This document shows, one piece after another, positions 18,842-28,516 of a stretch of DNA of 64,000 bases (positions within the stretch are counted from its first letter, which is position 1; each line of letters starts with the position of its first letter). Origin of the DNA: Candidatus Fibrimonadaceae bacterium (GTDB lineage Bacteria > Fibrobacterota > Fibrobacteria > Fibrobacterales > Fibrobacteraceae). The notes beneath the pieces were generated by a model. It saw nothing but the letters and a program-made list of their open reading frames with translations. It ran no database searches and was not told where the DNA came from. The position numbers and the translations under genes are program-made. The stretch spans positions 1-64,000 of the forward strand of contig JAITFO010000013.1 of assembly GCA_031281265.1 (NCBI GenBank), written 5' to 3'.

Positions 18842-21037
18842 ATGTATCTCAAATTTTTGGGCATTTTTACAGCGGGTGTATTGCTTATATTATTCGCCTG
18901 TTCAGACGATAGCGACAACCCAACTTGGCCCTTTGAAAGAACTGTCTTGGAAATAGCAATTGCTAAACGCCCTAACTTTATCTTGACATGGCGGCATCCA
19001 ATTGAAAGAACGGGTCTGCTAGGCTATTATATATGGATAGATACAACTGTTGTAAGAGATTACGACCAAAGCGTTTCCCCAGCACAGATAAGCCTAGCTT
19101 CAAGAGTTATTCCATATAGCGGCGTAGGAGATGGCGACTCTCTAGACTTAACAGATTTTCTAGGTGAATTTTTGGAAAGGGACAGTTTGCACATTGCTAT
19201 ATGGGCGGGATATTTTGGCAAAGAACAAGGTGTAGTTCAGCATAAATACATTTATTTTGGAGATGATATGTCTCCATCGATAGTGAATTTTAGCGATTCC
19301 AGTTCTTCAGACGCAATTTGGATAGACTGGATGCGCCCAACTGACCAAAGAGATTTTTATTCCCCGGAAATTACAAACGGGCCTATAGCGGGTTATAATA
19401 TCACCGTGCAAGCCAGGAATAGCGGTGAAGATATCAAAAATGTGGGATTAGAAATTAGCTTGAATGGTAGAATAATAAGTACAAGCAACATTAGAAGATC
19501 TCAAAGATTCAGAAAAAGAGGGCGCGAAACAATATTGGAATCCGTTACAAATGCAGCAGAATCAAAGCTCTTGAGATTTGCAATAATAGACGGAAAAGGA
19601 TTTGACATTGACAACCTGCAAGCTAACAATTGGCAAATGAAAATTTCCGGTTTAATGCCAGAACATGCTTACCGCATATTAGTAGTTGCTTACGATAACG
19701 CGGGTAATTCATCCGGCCCAGAAGAAATAGAAAATGGCACATACATAAACACAACAGATGCTATTCCTCCGCTCATAGCAAGTAAATTCTGGCTTTATCA
19801 AGATTCTGGAGATAAACTCGCTCGTCTTGATTCAAATCGCTTGATTTTATTCTGGCCCCGCAGCGTGGATCCTCTAACCAACTCTACGCAGATAAAAATA
19901 GATTCTATGCTTCATATCCCTGCATCTTGCCTTCCAAATTCATGTTATAGGGAGGTTAGGGGTTATTTGATTGAGCAGAATGAGGGCAATAGCTGGAAAA
20001 TTATTTCCGATATTAAAAGCAGTTATGCCCGCCACAGCCTGCAAAATGATTCAATGGTAACAAAAAATGACGGAGACTTTGTAAGTGATACCCTGCGATG
20101 GATTTCACCAGGCGACACCATCGTTTTGCGTATTAGAGCAGTGGATAATTCAGGAGCGTATTCAAGAGCTTGGACAAATACCATTTATGTATCGAAAGGC
20201 GAACTTTGGCAATATAAATGCCCACAGAATTTTGCTCCCGTAAAAAATGATTCCGATGTTTTTTGTATGGAAAAATTGCAGCATATTTCCAAAGATACAT
20301 TTGAGGTAAACGTTCTGCATAAGGAAGCAAAGGAGAGATGTGAAACCTTGGGTAACCATCTATGCACCGAGGAGGAATGGGACGCTGCCTGCACCAGCAG
20401 AGGTTCTTTATACGGGGTTGTAGAGGATGGAGATTTTGGAATATCTGATTTTTTATCCACATACTGCGGTGTTGGTACCGGCAATTCTATTTTTGCAAAA
20501 GACCCGGAAAAGAGAAACCGGATTTGCACAAGCCCGGATGGCATCAGAGATTTACCTGGGCAGTTGCAGGAATGGGTTGTGGGCAAAGATTCTTCCGGAG
20601 AGGAGGTTCCGTTGCTAAAGGGAAGCAGTTACGCAATTTTTGAAGGAGCTTTAAAGGTAGAACTGGCTCAGTGCAAAAACAAATTTACCCCAACCCGCAT
20701 AAGACCAAAATTTACAGCAAATTACGATTCCTTACCGCTGGCTAAATTTAAGGACACTCTTTTATTTTACACATTATGGAAAAACAATACCCTCCTCGGT
20801 GAAGACTACGTTGACCAAGTGGAATTTCGTAGGCGAGGCGACAGCACGGGTTTGTTGCAGAACGGCGAAAGGATCAAATGGCTGGACGAACTTTGGAAAG
20901 GTTTGGAATATAAAAAGAAAGAACCGGAAAATGAGTATAAAAAGCCAGTTTTGATTTTAGGAACGGAAAGCATAAACGCTGGAAATTTCTTCCTAGACCC
21001 AACAGTTGGGTTTAGATGCTGCACGGGTAGCAAGTAG
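18842..21037 (+). CDS. Putative lipoprotein with Fn3-like region and C-terminal formylglycine-enzyme/sulfatase-modifying-factor-like fold
   Basis: Lipobox-like ILFAC; CETLGNHLCTEEEWDAAC ... LQEWVVG ... FLDPTVGFRCC typical of the FGE-sulfatase family. Confidence 0.65.
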   Translation: MYLKFLGIFTAGVLLILFACSDDSDNPTWPFERTVLEIAIAKRPNFILTWRHPIERTGLLGYYIWIDTTVVRDYDQSVSPAQISLASRVIPYSGVGDGDSLDLTDFLGEFLERDSLHIAIWAGYFGKEQGVVQHKYIYFGDDMSPSIVNFSDSSSSDAIWIDWMRPTDQRDFYSPEITNGPIAGYNITVQARNSGEDIKNVGLEISLNGRIISTSNIRRSQRFRKRGRETILESVTNAAESKLLRFAIIDGKGFDIDNLQANNWQMKISGLMPEHAYRILVVAYDNAGNSSGPEEIENGTYINTTDAIPPLIASKFWLYQDSGDKLARLDSNRLILFWPRSVDPLTNSTQIKIDSMLHIPASCLPNSCYREVRGYLIEQNEGNSWKIISDIKSSYARHSLQNDSMVTKNDGDFVSDTLRWISPGDTIVLRIRAVDNSGAYSRAWTNTIYVSKGELWQYKCPQNFAPVKNDSDVFCMEKLQHISKDTFEVNVLHKEAKERCETLGNHLCTEEEWDAACTSRGSLYGVVEDGDFGISDFLSTYCGVGTGNSIFAKDPEKRNRICTSPDGIRDLPGQLQEWVVGKDSSGEEVPLLKGSSYAIFEGALKVELAQCKNKFTPTRIRPKFTANYDSLPLAKFKDTLLFYTLWKNNTLLGEDYVDQVEFRRRGDSTGLLQNGERIKWLDELWKGLEYKKKEPENEYKKPVLILGTESINAGNFFLDPTVGFRCCTGSK

Positions 21038-21042
21038 TTTTT

Positions 21043-21049
21043 CTATATT
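21043..21049 (+). promoter_or_regulatory. -10-like CTATATT, 6 nt before ATG 21056
   Basis: TTTTTCTATATT-ACACCC-ATG. Confidence 0.65.
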
Positions 21050-21055
21050 ACACCC

Positions 21056-21826
21056 ATGAGACTCCTTATATTGGCTTTATTTTCCCTATGCCTTTTTGCC
21101 TGCATAGACGAATATGTTGATTCCATTGAGATTTATCCAGACGGAAGTGCGATGTTTTTCGCAAGTGTTTATCCCTGCGATTCGAGTTCAAATATAATAG
21201 AGGACATAAAGGAAACTTACGATTCCATTGAAGGGCTTAAATTTGATTCCGCATGGTTTTCAAAAAAGGATTCACTCTACTCATTGAATTTTAAGTTATC
21301 CTTTGAAAATTTGCTCTCTTGGAAAAATGGCAAAATTATCGACAACGATTTAATAGGCTTTATCTCGTTGAGAAAAATAGATTCTCTGGGAAACGCTTAT
21401 TCTTTTGAGAGGGTAATAAACCAAAATGCGGAAATCGATGGCATGGTTGTTCCCGAAGAAGTTGTTTCCCCTATTCTAAAAGAGCAAATGGAAAACAATG
21501 ACTCCATTTACTGGGAATATTTTCTCGTTTTGCCCAATGGCTCAAAGCTGGTAAAGAACAAGCCTGAAAATGCAACTATTGTCCAGGCTAAAGACCCCTT
21601 GATACTCAACTGGAGATTTCCAGCAAGCCAAACCGTTTCAAAGCGTTTATTGCTAAAAGCGGATTTTTATATGCCCGATACTCAAAAATCCAATATCAAC
21701 TGGATTGCTGGCGCTGTTGGTTGCATTATAATGCTGCTTGCTATAGCTCTATTGGTATTCAAATTAAAAAAATTAGGCACGGTTCTCAGAGAGCTGAAAG
21801 ACGCAGAAAAAAACATCAAAGAATAG
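21056..21826 (+). CDS. Putative lipoprotein with C-terminal TM
   Basis: MRLLILALFSLCLFAC lipobox; C-terminal TM WIAGAVGCIIMLLAIALLVF. Confidence 0.55.
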   Translation: MRLLILALFSLCLFACIDEYVDSIEIYPDGSAMFFASVYPCDSSSNIIEDIKETYDSIEGLKFDSAWFSKKDSLYSLNFKLSFENLLSWKNGKIIDNDLIGFISLRKIDSLGNAYSFERVINQNAEIDGMVVPEEVVSPILKEQMENNDSIYWEYFLVLPNGSKLVKNKPENATIVQAKDPLILNWRFPASQTVSKRLLLKADFYMPDTQKSNINWIAGAVGCIIMLLAIALLVFKLKKLGTVLRELKDAEKNIKE

Positions 21827-22568
21827 GTTTATCAAAACCTATGCGTGCTTGAAAATGCACTTGTTCAGGATGTTCCTCGTTAACACCAAAAATTACCACG
21901 TGGTGGCGAGTATTGGGAAAACGCATTAAAGCAACCCTTGCGTTGTATTCAACCTGATGCATATAATTCAACTGAATGGAACGAATTCGCCTCTCCTTCA
22001 ATTCCTCTATGGTTATGGTATCTAAAGCCCAGTCTGAATATCTGCAATTATTCACATGATTGTTTAAATCTATATCACTATATTTAACATCCTTTACCAA
22101 AACTGTTCTGGGCATTCCAGCTGGTTCTAAAAGCTCTATGGTTCCTGGGAGCGCACTCAACTCCGGATGCGTCTCAAAGCGATAAGGCCCTTCCGAAAAG
22201 GATTTTGCCTTCCCATCCCTTAAATCTATCAATAGCCAAGATGCGGTTGCCTGTATAATGGAATTTCCTTGAACATCTCGAACATCGTAGTCTCCCCATG
22301 CAACCTTTTCCGGATTTATATCCTTTATCCAAGTGTTTACAAAAATATCTTCACCCCAAAGCGGCAGATGCGCAATCCTCAGCCTAACCCTTGATATCAG
22401 CAGAGTAAACTTGTCTTTTTTAATCATGGACAAATAATCAAAACCTTGTTCCCTCAGGTGCGTAAGAGATGTTTCTTGAAAAAATTCGCACAGCCTTGAA
22501 ATGCGCAAGTGTGCAAAAGTATCGCAGTCAAAAAAATTAACCGAAAATTTTAAAGGTTTTGTAAGCAT
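21816..22568 (-). CDS. Acyl-ACP thioesterase family protein
   Basis: FSVNFFDCDTFAHLRISRLCEFFQETSLTHL ... DLNNHVNNCRYSDWALD hot-dog-fold motifs. Confidence 0.8.
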   Translation of the reverse strand: MLTKPLKFSVNFFDCDTFAHLRISRLCEFFQETSLTHLREQGFDYLSMIKKDKFTLLISRVRLRIAHLPLWGEDIFVNTWIKDINPEKVAWGDYDVRDVQGNSIIQATASWLLIDLRDGKAKSFSEGPYRFETHPELSALPGTIELLEPAGMPRTVLVKDVKYSDIDLNNHVNNCRYSDWALDTITIEELKERRIRSIQLNYMHQVEYNARVALMRFPNTRHHVVIFGVNEEHPEQVHFQARIGFDKPIL

Positions 22569-22581
22569 AAAACTCCTTGGA

Positions 22582-24444
22582 TTACTTTGAAAGTAGAATC
22601 TTATTCATCGCAGAGACAAAAGCTGCCGGATCTGGCAAAACAGAGCCTTCTGCGAGCAAAGATTGCCCGTAAAGCACCGCAGGGTAAGAACCGAGGTCTT
22701 CGTTGGCCTCTGCTTTTTTGAGCAGATTTTTGCAAATCTCGTGTTCGGGATTTATCTCCAAAATACGCTTTGTCTTTGGCACTTCCATGCCTTGCAGAGA
22801 CATCAGTTTTTCCATGTGTGCACCCATTCCTCCGGCTGCCCTAACGAGCATACAGGGGCTATCCTTCAAGCGGCTGGTCACACGTACCTCACTGACATTT
22901 TCGCTCAAAACCTTTTGCAGAGCCTCGCAGAGTTTTTCATAAGTTTTCTTATTCTCGCTTTCCGCATTTTCCTCTTCTTTGCTCTTTTCAAACTCCAAAT
23001 CGCCAAGAGCCAAGTCGTGGAATTTTTTGTCTTTAAATTCCTTCAGGCTCTGCATCATGAATTCGTCAACGGCATCCGTTAAAAATAAAACTTCGTAGCC
23101 TTTTGCCTTGCAAGCCTCCAAGTGTGGGCTGCCCTGCACAGCAGAAAGGGATTCACCAATTATATAGTAGATTTCTTTTTGGCTCTCTGGCATCCGCGCA
23201 ACATATTCTTCCAAACCTACGAATTCCTTTTCGCTGGTTTTGGTGCTTTTAAAACGGAGCAGATTTTTAAGCTCGTCCAAAAACTCCCAATTCATGTAGA
23301 AGCCTTCTTTTAACACTGCCCCCATCTCTATCCAAAATTTTGCGTAGTCCTCTTTGCGGTCTGTTGCAACGCTTTGCAAAGTGTCCAGTATTTTTTTAAT
23401 GGCGTGTTTTTTTAAATTGGCAACTATTTTGTTGCTCTGCAAAATTTCACGACTCACATTCAAGGGCAAGTCTTCTGTGTCTATAACGCCACGCGCAAAA
23501 CGGAGCCAGTTGGGTAAAAGCTCCTTGCAGTCATCCATTATAAACACCCGCTTCACATATAGCTTCAACCCGTGGCTATGTTCGGATGCATAACGCACGC
23601 CAAAAGGTGCCCTTGCTGGAATGTAAAGCAAGCTCCAGTATTCCTGCGTACCCTCAACGTGGTTGTGGCTCCAAGCGAGTGGCTCGCCTCCCTCGTGTGA
23701 AACCAACTCGTAAAATTCCTTATACTGCTTTTCTTCCAAATCTTTTGCGCTCTGCCGCCATATCGCAGGTTTTTCATTTAACCGTTCAACATTTTCATTA
23801 TTATCTTTATCCAACGAATGGATGTAAATAGGATGGGTCACGAATTCGCTGTACTTGCGAACCACATTTTTTACCCTCCAATCCTGCGAAAAATCTCGGC
23901 AATCATCTTCGTCTTTTAAATATATGGTGATTTTTGTTCCATTTTTCTCTTTTGGCAGTTCGTCTATCGAAAAATCGCCCGTTCCCTCGGATACCCATTG
24001 AAAACCCTGCTCTTCGCCTGCTTTTCTGGAATGCACTTCCAATTTTGAAGCCACCATAAACGCGCTATAAAACCCAACACCGAACTGCCCTATCAAATTA
24101 ACATCTCTTTTAGCATCGCCTGTGATGCTCTGCATAAAATTCTTTGTGCCAGAACGAGCTATGGTACCAAGGTTTTGAATCAAATCCTCTTTGTTCATGC
24201 CTATTCCGTTGTCCTCTATGGTCAAAATTTTGGTGCTATCATTGGCTGAAATGTCTATTCTGAGTTCCGTGCCTGCGGGTAGCAGACTTGAGTTCGCTAT
24301 TGACAAAAACCGGAGCTTATCCAAAGCATCTGCCGCATTTGAAACCAATTCGCGTAAAAATATCTCCTTATTGCTATATAGAGAATGAACCATTAAATGC
24401 AATAAATCGCGAACCTCAGTTTGGAACTCCATTTTCTCAGACAT
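22582..24444 (-). CDS. htpG: Molecular chaperone HtpG (Hsp90)
   Basis: FQTEVRDLLHLMVHSLYSNKEIFLRELVSNAADALDKLRF ... IGQFGVGFYSAFMVA; start corrected to 24444. Confidence 0.97.
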   Translation of the reverse strand: MSEKMEFQTEVRDLLHLMVHSLYSNKEIFLRELVSNAADALDKLRFLSIANSSLLPAGTELRIDISANDSTKILTIEDNGIGMNKEDLIQNLGTIARSGTKNFMQSITGDAKRDVNLIGQFGVGFYSAFMVASKLEVHSRKAGEEQGFQWVSEGTGDFSIDELPKEKNGTKITIYLKDEDDCRDFSQDWRVKNVVRKYSEFVTHPIYIHSLDKDNNENVERLNEKPAIWRQSAKDLEEKQYKEFYELVSHEGGEPLAWSHNHVEGTQEYWSLLYIPARAPFGVRYASEHSHGLKLYVKRVFIMDDCKELLPNWLRFARGVIDTEDLPLNVSREILQSNKIVANLKKHAIKKILDTLQSVATDRKEDYAKFWIEMGAVLKEGFYMNWEFLDELKNLLRFKSTKTSEKEFVGLEEYVARMPESQKEIYYIIGESLSAVQGSPHLEACKAKGYEVLFLTDAVDEFMMQSLKEFKDKKFHDLALGDLEFEKSKEEENAESENKKTYEKLCEALQKVLSENVSEVRVTSRLKDSPCMLVRAAGGMGAHMEKLMSLQGMEVPKTKRILEINPEHEICKNLLKKAEANEDLGSYPAVLYGQSLLAEGSVLPDPAAFVSAMNKILLSK

Positions 24445-24544
24445 ATTACCCCCTAACGAACATTTTTTGAGAGAAATATAGCAATTATTTTTTTCTATAT
24501 TCCCTTTTGAAGCGCGAGGAAATGGCGGTAATGCGCAAAAACCA

Positions 24545-25486
24545 ATGGGGAATATGGCTGTTTCCAAAAAGATTCATTTTTTGATAAATCCTGTCAGCGG
24601 CGGTGGGCAGGGTAAGGTTGTGTTTGAATTTTTGCCAGAAATTATGCGTTCCATGGATTTTAAGGAAGAGGAATGGCAAAGAGAGTTCAGCGTTTACGAA
24701 ACTTTTGAAGAACAGGTTAAAGAAGCCTTGGCAAGCTCGGAATGTGTAATAGCAGTTGGCGGAGATGGCACGGCAACTGCGGTGTTCAGTGTTCTTTTGA
24801 GCCATCAGGAATTTAAGGATGTAAAAATAGGCATTATTCCTCTCGGGACGGGAAACGATTTAGCTAGGGTTCTGAATCTCTACGACGCTCTTGCAAACAG
24901 GGGTCTGCTGTATATAGTTCGTAAATTGGTATCGGCAAGGTCTAGAAATTTTGATTTATGGAAGGTGAACGGAAAATTCGCGATGTCAAACTATTTTTCC
25001 GCTGGCGTGGATGCCCGCATTGCCCACGATTTTAACCGCGACAGGGCGGAAGGAAGAATAAAGGGCAATTCCGTGATAAAAAACAAGCTGCATTACGTAA
25101 AGAGGTTTTTCGCGGATAAAGACTATCGCCTGAGGACTGGTGAATTACGCACAACTGATAAACAGGGCGAAACAAAAATTTTCCCTCTGGAAAACAACTG
25201 CTCAATCATAATAGGCAATATCCCAAGCTATGCGAGCGGGACTAACCCTTTTGGCAAATCCGATATTGCGGACGGATTACTCGAGGTTTTGCTGGTAAAG
25301 TCCCTAAAAGGCTTTTTGAAGGCTATTTCCATAGGGGCTGGCAAATCCGTGATAAAGGCAAAAAAGGTTGAAATTAGCCTTGCAAACGACGAATTTATCC
25401 AATTAGACGGGGAAGATTTCAGCGGAAAGCTGGAAATGCCCATCCATATTGAGTTCGGCGGAATGGTGAAAATGTTATATTTATAA
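24545..25486 (+). CDS. Diacylglycerol/lipid kinase family protein
   Basis: HFLINPVSGGGQGKVVFE ... VIAVGGDGTATAVFS ... GIIPLGTGNDLARVL. Confidence 0.9.
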   Translation: MGNMAVSKKIHFLINPVSGGGQGKVVFEFLPEIMRSMDFKEEEWQREFSVYETFEEQVKEALASSECVIAVGGDGTATAVFSVLLSHQEFKDVKIGIIPLGTGNDLARVLNLYDALANRGLLYIVRKLVSARSRNFDLWKVNGKFAMSNYFSAGVDARIAHDFNRDRAEGRIKGNSVIKNKLHYVKRFFADKDYRLRTGELRTTDKQGETKIFPLENNCSIIIGNIPSYASGTNPFGKSDIADGLLEVLLVKSLKGFLKAISIGAGKSVIKAKKVEISLANDEFIQLDGEDFSGKLEMPIHIEFGGMVKMLYL

Positions 25487-25541
25487 CTTTTTTACTAAAG
25501 TTTTCCCAAAATATGCCGATATATCAAACGAGTATAGGTAT

Positions 25542-26150
25542 ATGTTTATGGTCAATGGCATTAAAAGTCCACAAAATGAGTTTTTTGTAGCAGAAACAGG
25601 TGTTAAGCGCGATCCATCTGATTCCGTTGGTTTCGCCAAAACTCAGGAAAATACGGACGGATATGAACTTTCCCTCTCCAATGAGGGCTGGAAGGCTTTG
25701 GATAGCAAAGGTGACAGGAGCGAAAAGGGCGATAAAGGCGAAAAAAATGATAAGGATGATAAAAAAGAGAGGGATATCTCTGGAAAGGAAAAACTTAGCG
25801 AAGAAGACCAGAGAAAAGTGGATGAATTGGAAAAAATAGACAAAAAGGTGCGTATCCATGAACAAGCTCATTTAAATGCAGCGGGCGGATATGCGAAAGG
25901 CGGTGCAAATTACGATTATGTGACAGGGCCGGATGGCAAAAGATATGCAAACGGTGGGCATGTAAGTATAGACACAAGCCCCGAAAAGACCCCAGAAGCG
26001 ACCATAAGAAAGGCGGATATAGTTCGCAAAGCCGCCCTTGCACCCGCAGACCCTTCTCCTGCAGATAGGCAGATAGCAGCCGATGCTACAAAAATGAAAT
26101 TAGATGCTCAAAAAGACCTAGAGACTGCAGCTACTTCCGATTCTAAGTAG
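25542..26150 (+). CDS. SprA-related putative metalloprotease
   Basis: VRIHEQAHLNAAGGYAKGGANYDYVTGPDGKRYANGGHVSIDTSPEKTPEATIRKA. Confidence 0.82.
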   Translation: MFMVNGIKSPQNEFFVAETGVKRDPSDSVGFAKTQENTDGYELSLSNEGWKALDSKGDRSEKGDKGEKNDKDDKKERDISGKEKLSEEDQRKVDELEKIDKKVRIHEQAHLNAAGGYAKGGANYDYVTGPDGKRYANGGHVSIDTSPEKTPEATIRKADIVRKAALAPADPSPADRQIAADATKMKLDAQKDLETAATSDSK

Positions 26151-27367
26151 CTGTCTAGCCCCCAAGCTGCATAAATTATCACGGTAAACATAAAAGGGTA
26201 ATGGTAACGCATTCCAACGGGGAAAATACAGGTAATGATAGTACCCGTTATGAATATTACGGGAAATACCGCTTTTGCGGAAAAAAGTTTCTTGCGGTTT
26301 ATCCACAGAGCGTAAAAGAAAAGCAGAAATGCTAAATAATAAGGGATAGAAATCAATGACTGGAATAGAATCTTTTTGACAAATATACCTTCATCCCACC
26401 AATACCCAGAAAACGGCCATGCATCATGAACATATAAGGTGGGTATTTTTTTAAAGAACAAAACAGAAAACTTTATAGGATGTTCCTTAATCCATTCAAA
26501 AGCACGGTTCCTCCATATTGACTCTCTTTCTGCAAAAGTTAGCGAATCCTGATTTTCAATAAAACCTGCGCCACCTTCATGGAAGGTATAATGATTAATG
26601 TTTCCTTTAGCGTCATCATGCGAAGCCATCAAAAGATTATATCCAAATGTCGTGGATTGATAGACAAAATGACCTATTTTATTCTCGGTCATTGTTCCTA
26701 TAATGAAAAGAACGAGTATGTAAGGGATAACCAAGGCTATGTAATTGTAGAATTTGGCCTTTGTGATAAAGAAATATAATGCCGAAACAAAGAGAAATAT
26801 TATTGCCAGCGGGCGGAACCAGTTAGCGATGGCAAATAACAGAGCAGCCACAATAACGTATCTCCATTTTCCTGAAAAAACAAGGCACAGGGCGCTTAAA
26901 CACAGAAATAAAAAAGGGAGTTCTGTAAGTGGTTCTAAAATGATAAACAAATTTGAATAAAAAAGACAGAAAATAATTACGGAAATAAGCCCAGTGCGTT
27001 TAGAAAAGAATTTTTTGCCCAAATAATATATCTCAAGCAATATCGCAATGTTTAAAAATAAATTCAATACAACATTTAAATCAGTCGTGCCAAAAATGCG
27101 AAGTTGCAGAATAAGAAGGTTTATAATGCCCTGCGCACAGAGCCAAGTGGTGGGATAAACATCTTCCACCATCGGATACCATTGCCCGTTATTGAAACAA
27201 CGCAACGCCATAGAAATATAGTTACCCGCATCTCCTTTAGTATGGGGATATCCCCAAAAACAAACGACGAGCACAATTTGCGCAAGAACCCAAATTGCTG
27301 AAATGCCTAAGGTGATTTTAAGCAACAATTTTTCATCTTTTGCAATTTTTTTAAAGATAGGGATCAC
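26108..27367 (-). CDS. GT39/ArnT-like membrane glycosyltransferase, GTG start
   Basis: Multi-TM; GDAGNYISMALRCFNNGQWYPMVEDVYPTTW. Confidence 0.6.
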   Translation of the reverse strand: MIPIFKKIAKDEKLLLKITLGISAIWVLAQIVLVVCFWGYPHTKGDAGNYISMALRCFNNGQWYPMVEDVYPTTWLCAQGIINLLILQLRIFGTTDLNVVLNLFLNIAILLEIYYLGKKFFSKRTGLISVIIFCLFYSNLFIILEPLTELPFLFLCLSALCLVFSGKWRYVIVAALLFAIANWFRPLAIIFLFVSALYFFITKAKFYNYIALVIPYILVLFIIGTMTENKIGHFVYQSTTFGYNLLMASHDDAKGNINHYTFHEGGAGFIENQDSLTFAERESIWRNRAFEWIKEHPIKFSVLFFKKIPTLYVHDAWPFSGYWWDEGIFVKKILFQSLISIPYYLAFLLFFYALWINRKKLFSAKAVFPVIFITGTIITCIFPVGMRYHYPFMFTVIIYAAWGLDSYLESEVAAVSRSF

Positions 27368-27369
27368 AT

Positions 27370-28476
27370 TTATCTCCGACCAAAAAACTTATTCCTGAAC
27401 AGACTTTCAAGTTCGGACCTGCCTTTAACCCCAAAAGAACCGTCTACCCAAGCGTGGTATGTGAAAGACACGTTGCGCGCTTTTAATATATCCAGCATAT
27501 CAGAAACCCAAACAAGGCCGCCTTTTTCATTGTTAAAAGTTGCCTCTATCACCCCAAATTCGCCCAAATATACTGGCAAATTTCTCTCTTGCGCAATTTT
27601 CAGATATGAATCCACCTCGTTTTCCAAAGACGCCTTGTTTCGCCCCAAATCCGGGTACCTGCCGCCATCTTTATCCCTAAAAGCATCTGACCAGCTTGCA
27701 TATTGATGAGTGTATTCTATAGGGGAATAGAAATGGAAGGTAAGCCCCCATTTATTTGCAGGGTCTTCTACAAAAATAAAATTCATTTCAGAATCGTTTG
27801 AGTAATTGTTTGGAATTATTGCGTTCATTCTCTCTACCAAAATCAAATGGTTATTGTCCACCTCACGTATGGCGTTCACAATTTCTTGAGCCAGTTTTTG
27901 CCACTGGTATTTTCCTTTGCTAACCACGGGTTCGTTTAAAATATCGTAGGCGGCTATAGTGGTTTGGTTCGCATAGCGTTTTGCAATTTCGCGCCATAGG
28001 GCAATTAAGCGCTTTTGATTTTCCTCTACATCCCATAGTGCGCCGCCTTCGGCATTGGATTGAAAGCCACCTTGCGGAACGTGCATATTTAAGATGAGTT
28101 TTATTCCGTTTTCTTGCGCTAACTGGATGTTTCTATCCAAAAAATCCCACCCACCCTGCTTGTAGGAGTAAGGGTTCATATCGCTTTCAAAAAATTTATA
28201 GCTCAAATAAAAACGCACGGCGTTAAACCCGTCTTCTCTCAATCTAACGTAATCGTCTGAATCGTTGATAGCGATATTTGCATATTCCTGCAGATTCCAC
28301 ACGCCATTTCCAATCGCAACTCCGCGTAGCATTTCGTTTTTGCCATCCCAAAAAGGTAAATCCTGCCGCTCGGAACTGCCAGATGATTTCAAATCCGCTT
28401 GTGGTTGTGAACTTACCTGTTGCTTTGCACAGAAAAAGAGCGATAAGCAAAGGAGGGATAAAAGGAGATGTTTCAT
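27370..28476 (-). CDS. Glycoside hydrolase family 5 (cellulase) lipoprotein
   Basis: MKHLLLSLLCLSLFFCAK lipobox; YDILNEPVVSKGKYQW (NEP); VYLGEFGVIE (nucleophile motif). Confidence 0.88.
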   Translation of the reverse strand: MKHLLLSLLCLSLFFCAKQQVSSQPQADLKSSGSSERQDLPFWDGKNEMLRGVAIGNGVWNLQEYANIAINDSDDYVRLREDGFNAVRFYLSYKFFESDMNPYSYKQGGWDFLDRNIQLAQENGIKLILNMHVPQGGFQSNAEGGALWDVEENQKRLIALWREIAKRYANQTTIAAYDILNEPVVSKGKYQWQKLAQEIVNAIREVDNNHLILVERMNAIIPNNYSNDSEMNFIFVEDPANKWGLTFHFYSPIEYTHQYASWSDAFRDKDGGRYPDLGRNKASLENEVDSYLKIAQERNLPVYLGEFGVIEATFNNEKGGLVWVSDMLDILKARNVSFTYHAWVDGSFGVKGRSELESLFRNKFFGRR

Positions 28477-28503
28477 AAGGATAAATTTAGTAAGTATAAA
28501 TTT

Positions 28504-28510
28504 CTACATT
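28504..28510 (+). promoter_or_regulatory. -10-like CTACATT, 6 nt before ATG of serS
   Basis: TTTCTACATT-CCCCTT-ATG. Confidence 0.6.
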
Positions 28511-28516
28511 CCCCTT

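Noticed and set aside
22582-24567. Extended N-termini proposed by the ORF track for htpG, serS (28265), glf (17048), 40286-41293 and 52182-53174
   Set aside because: Family N-terminal motifs and local start signals place the starts at 24444, 28517, 16967, 41239 and 52242.
25487-25511. AACTTT-TTTACT-AAAGTT inverted repeat after the lipid kinase gene as terminator
   Set aside because: AT-only 6-bp stem is weak and likely to arise by chance in AT-rich sequence.
25730-25800. Low-complexity Lys/Asp/Glu-rich repeat in the SprA-like ORF
   Set aside because: Short degenerate charged linker preceding the conserved domain; no evidence of a mobile or regulatory repeat.
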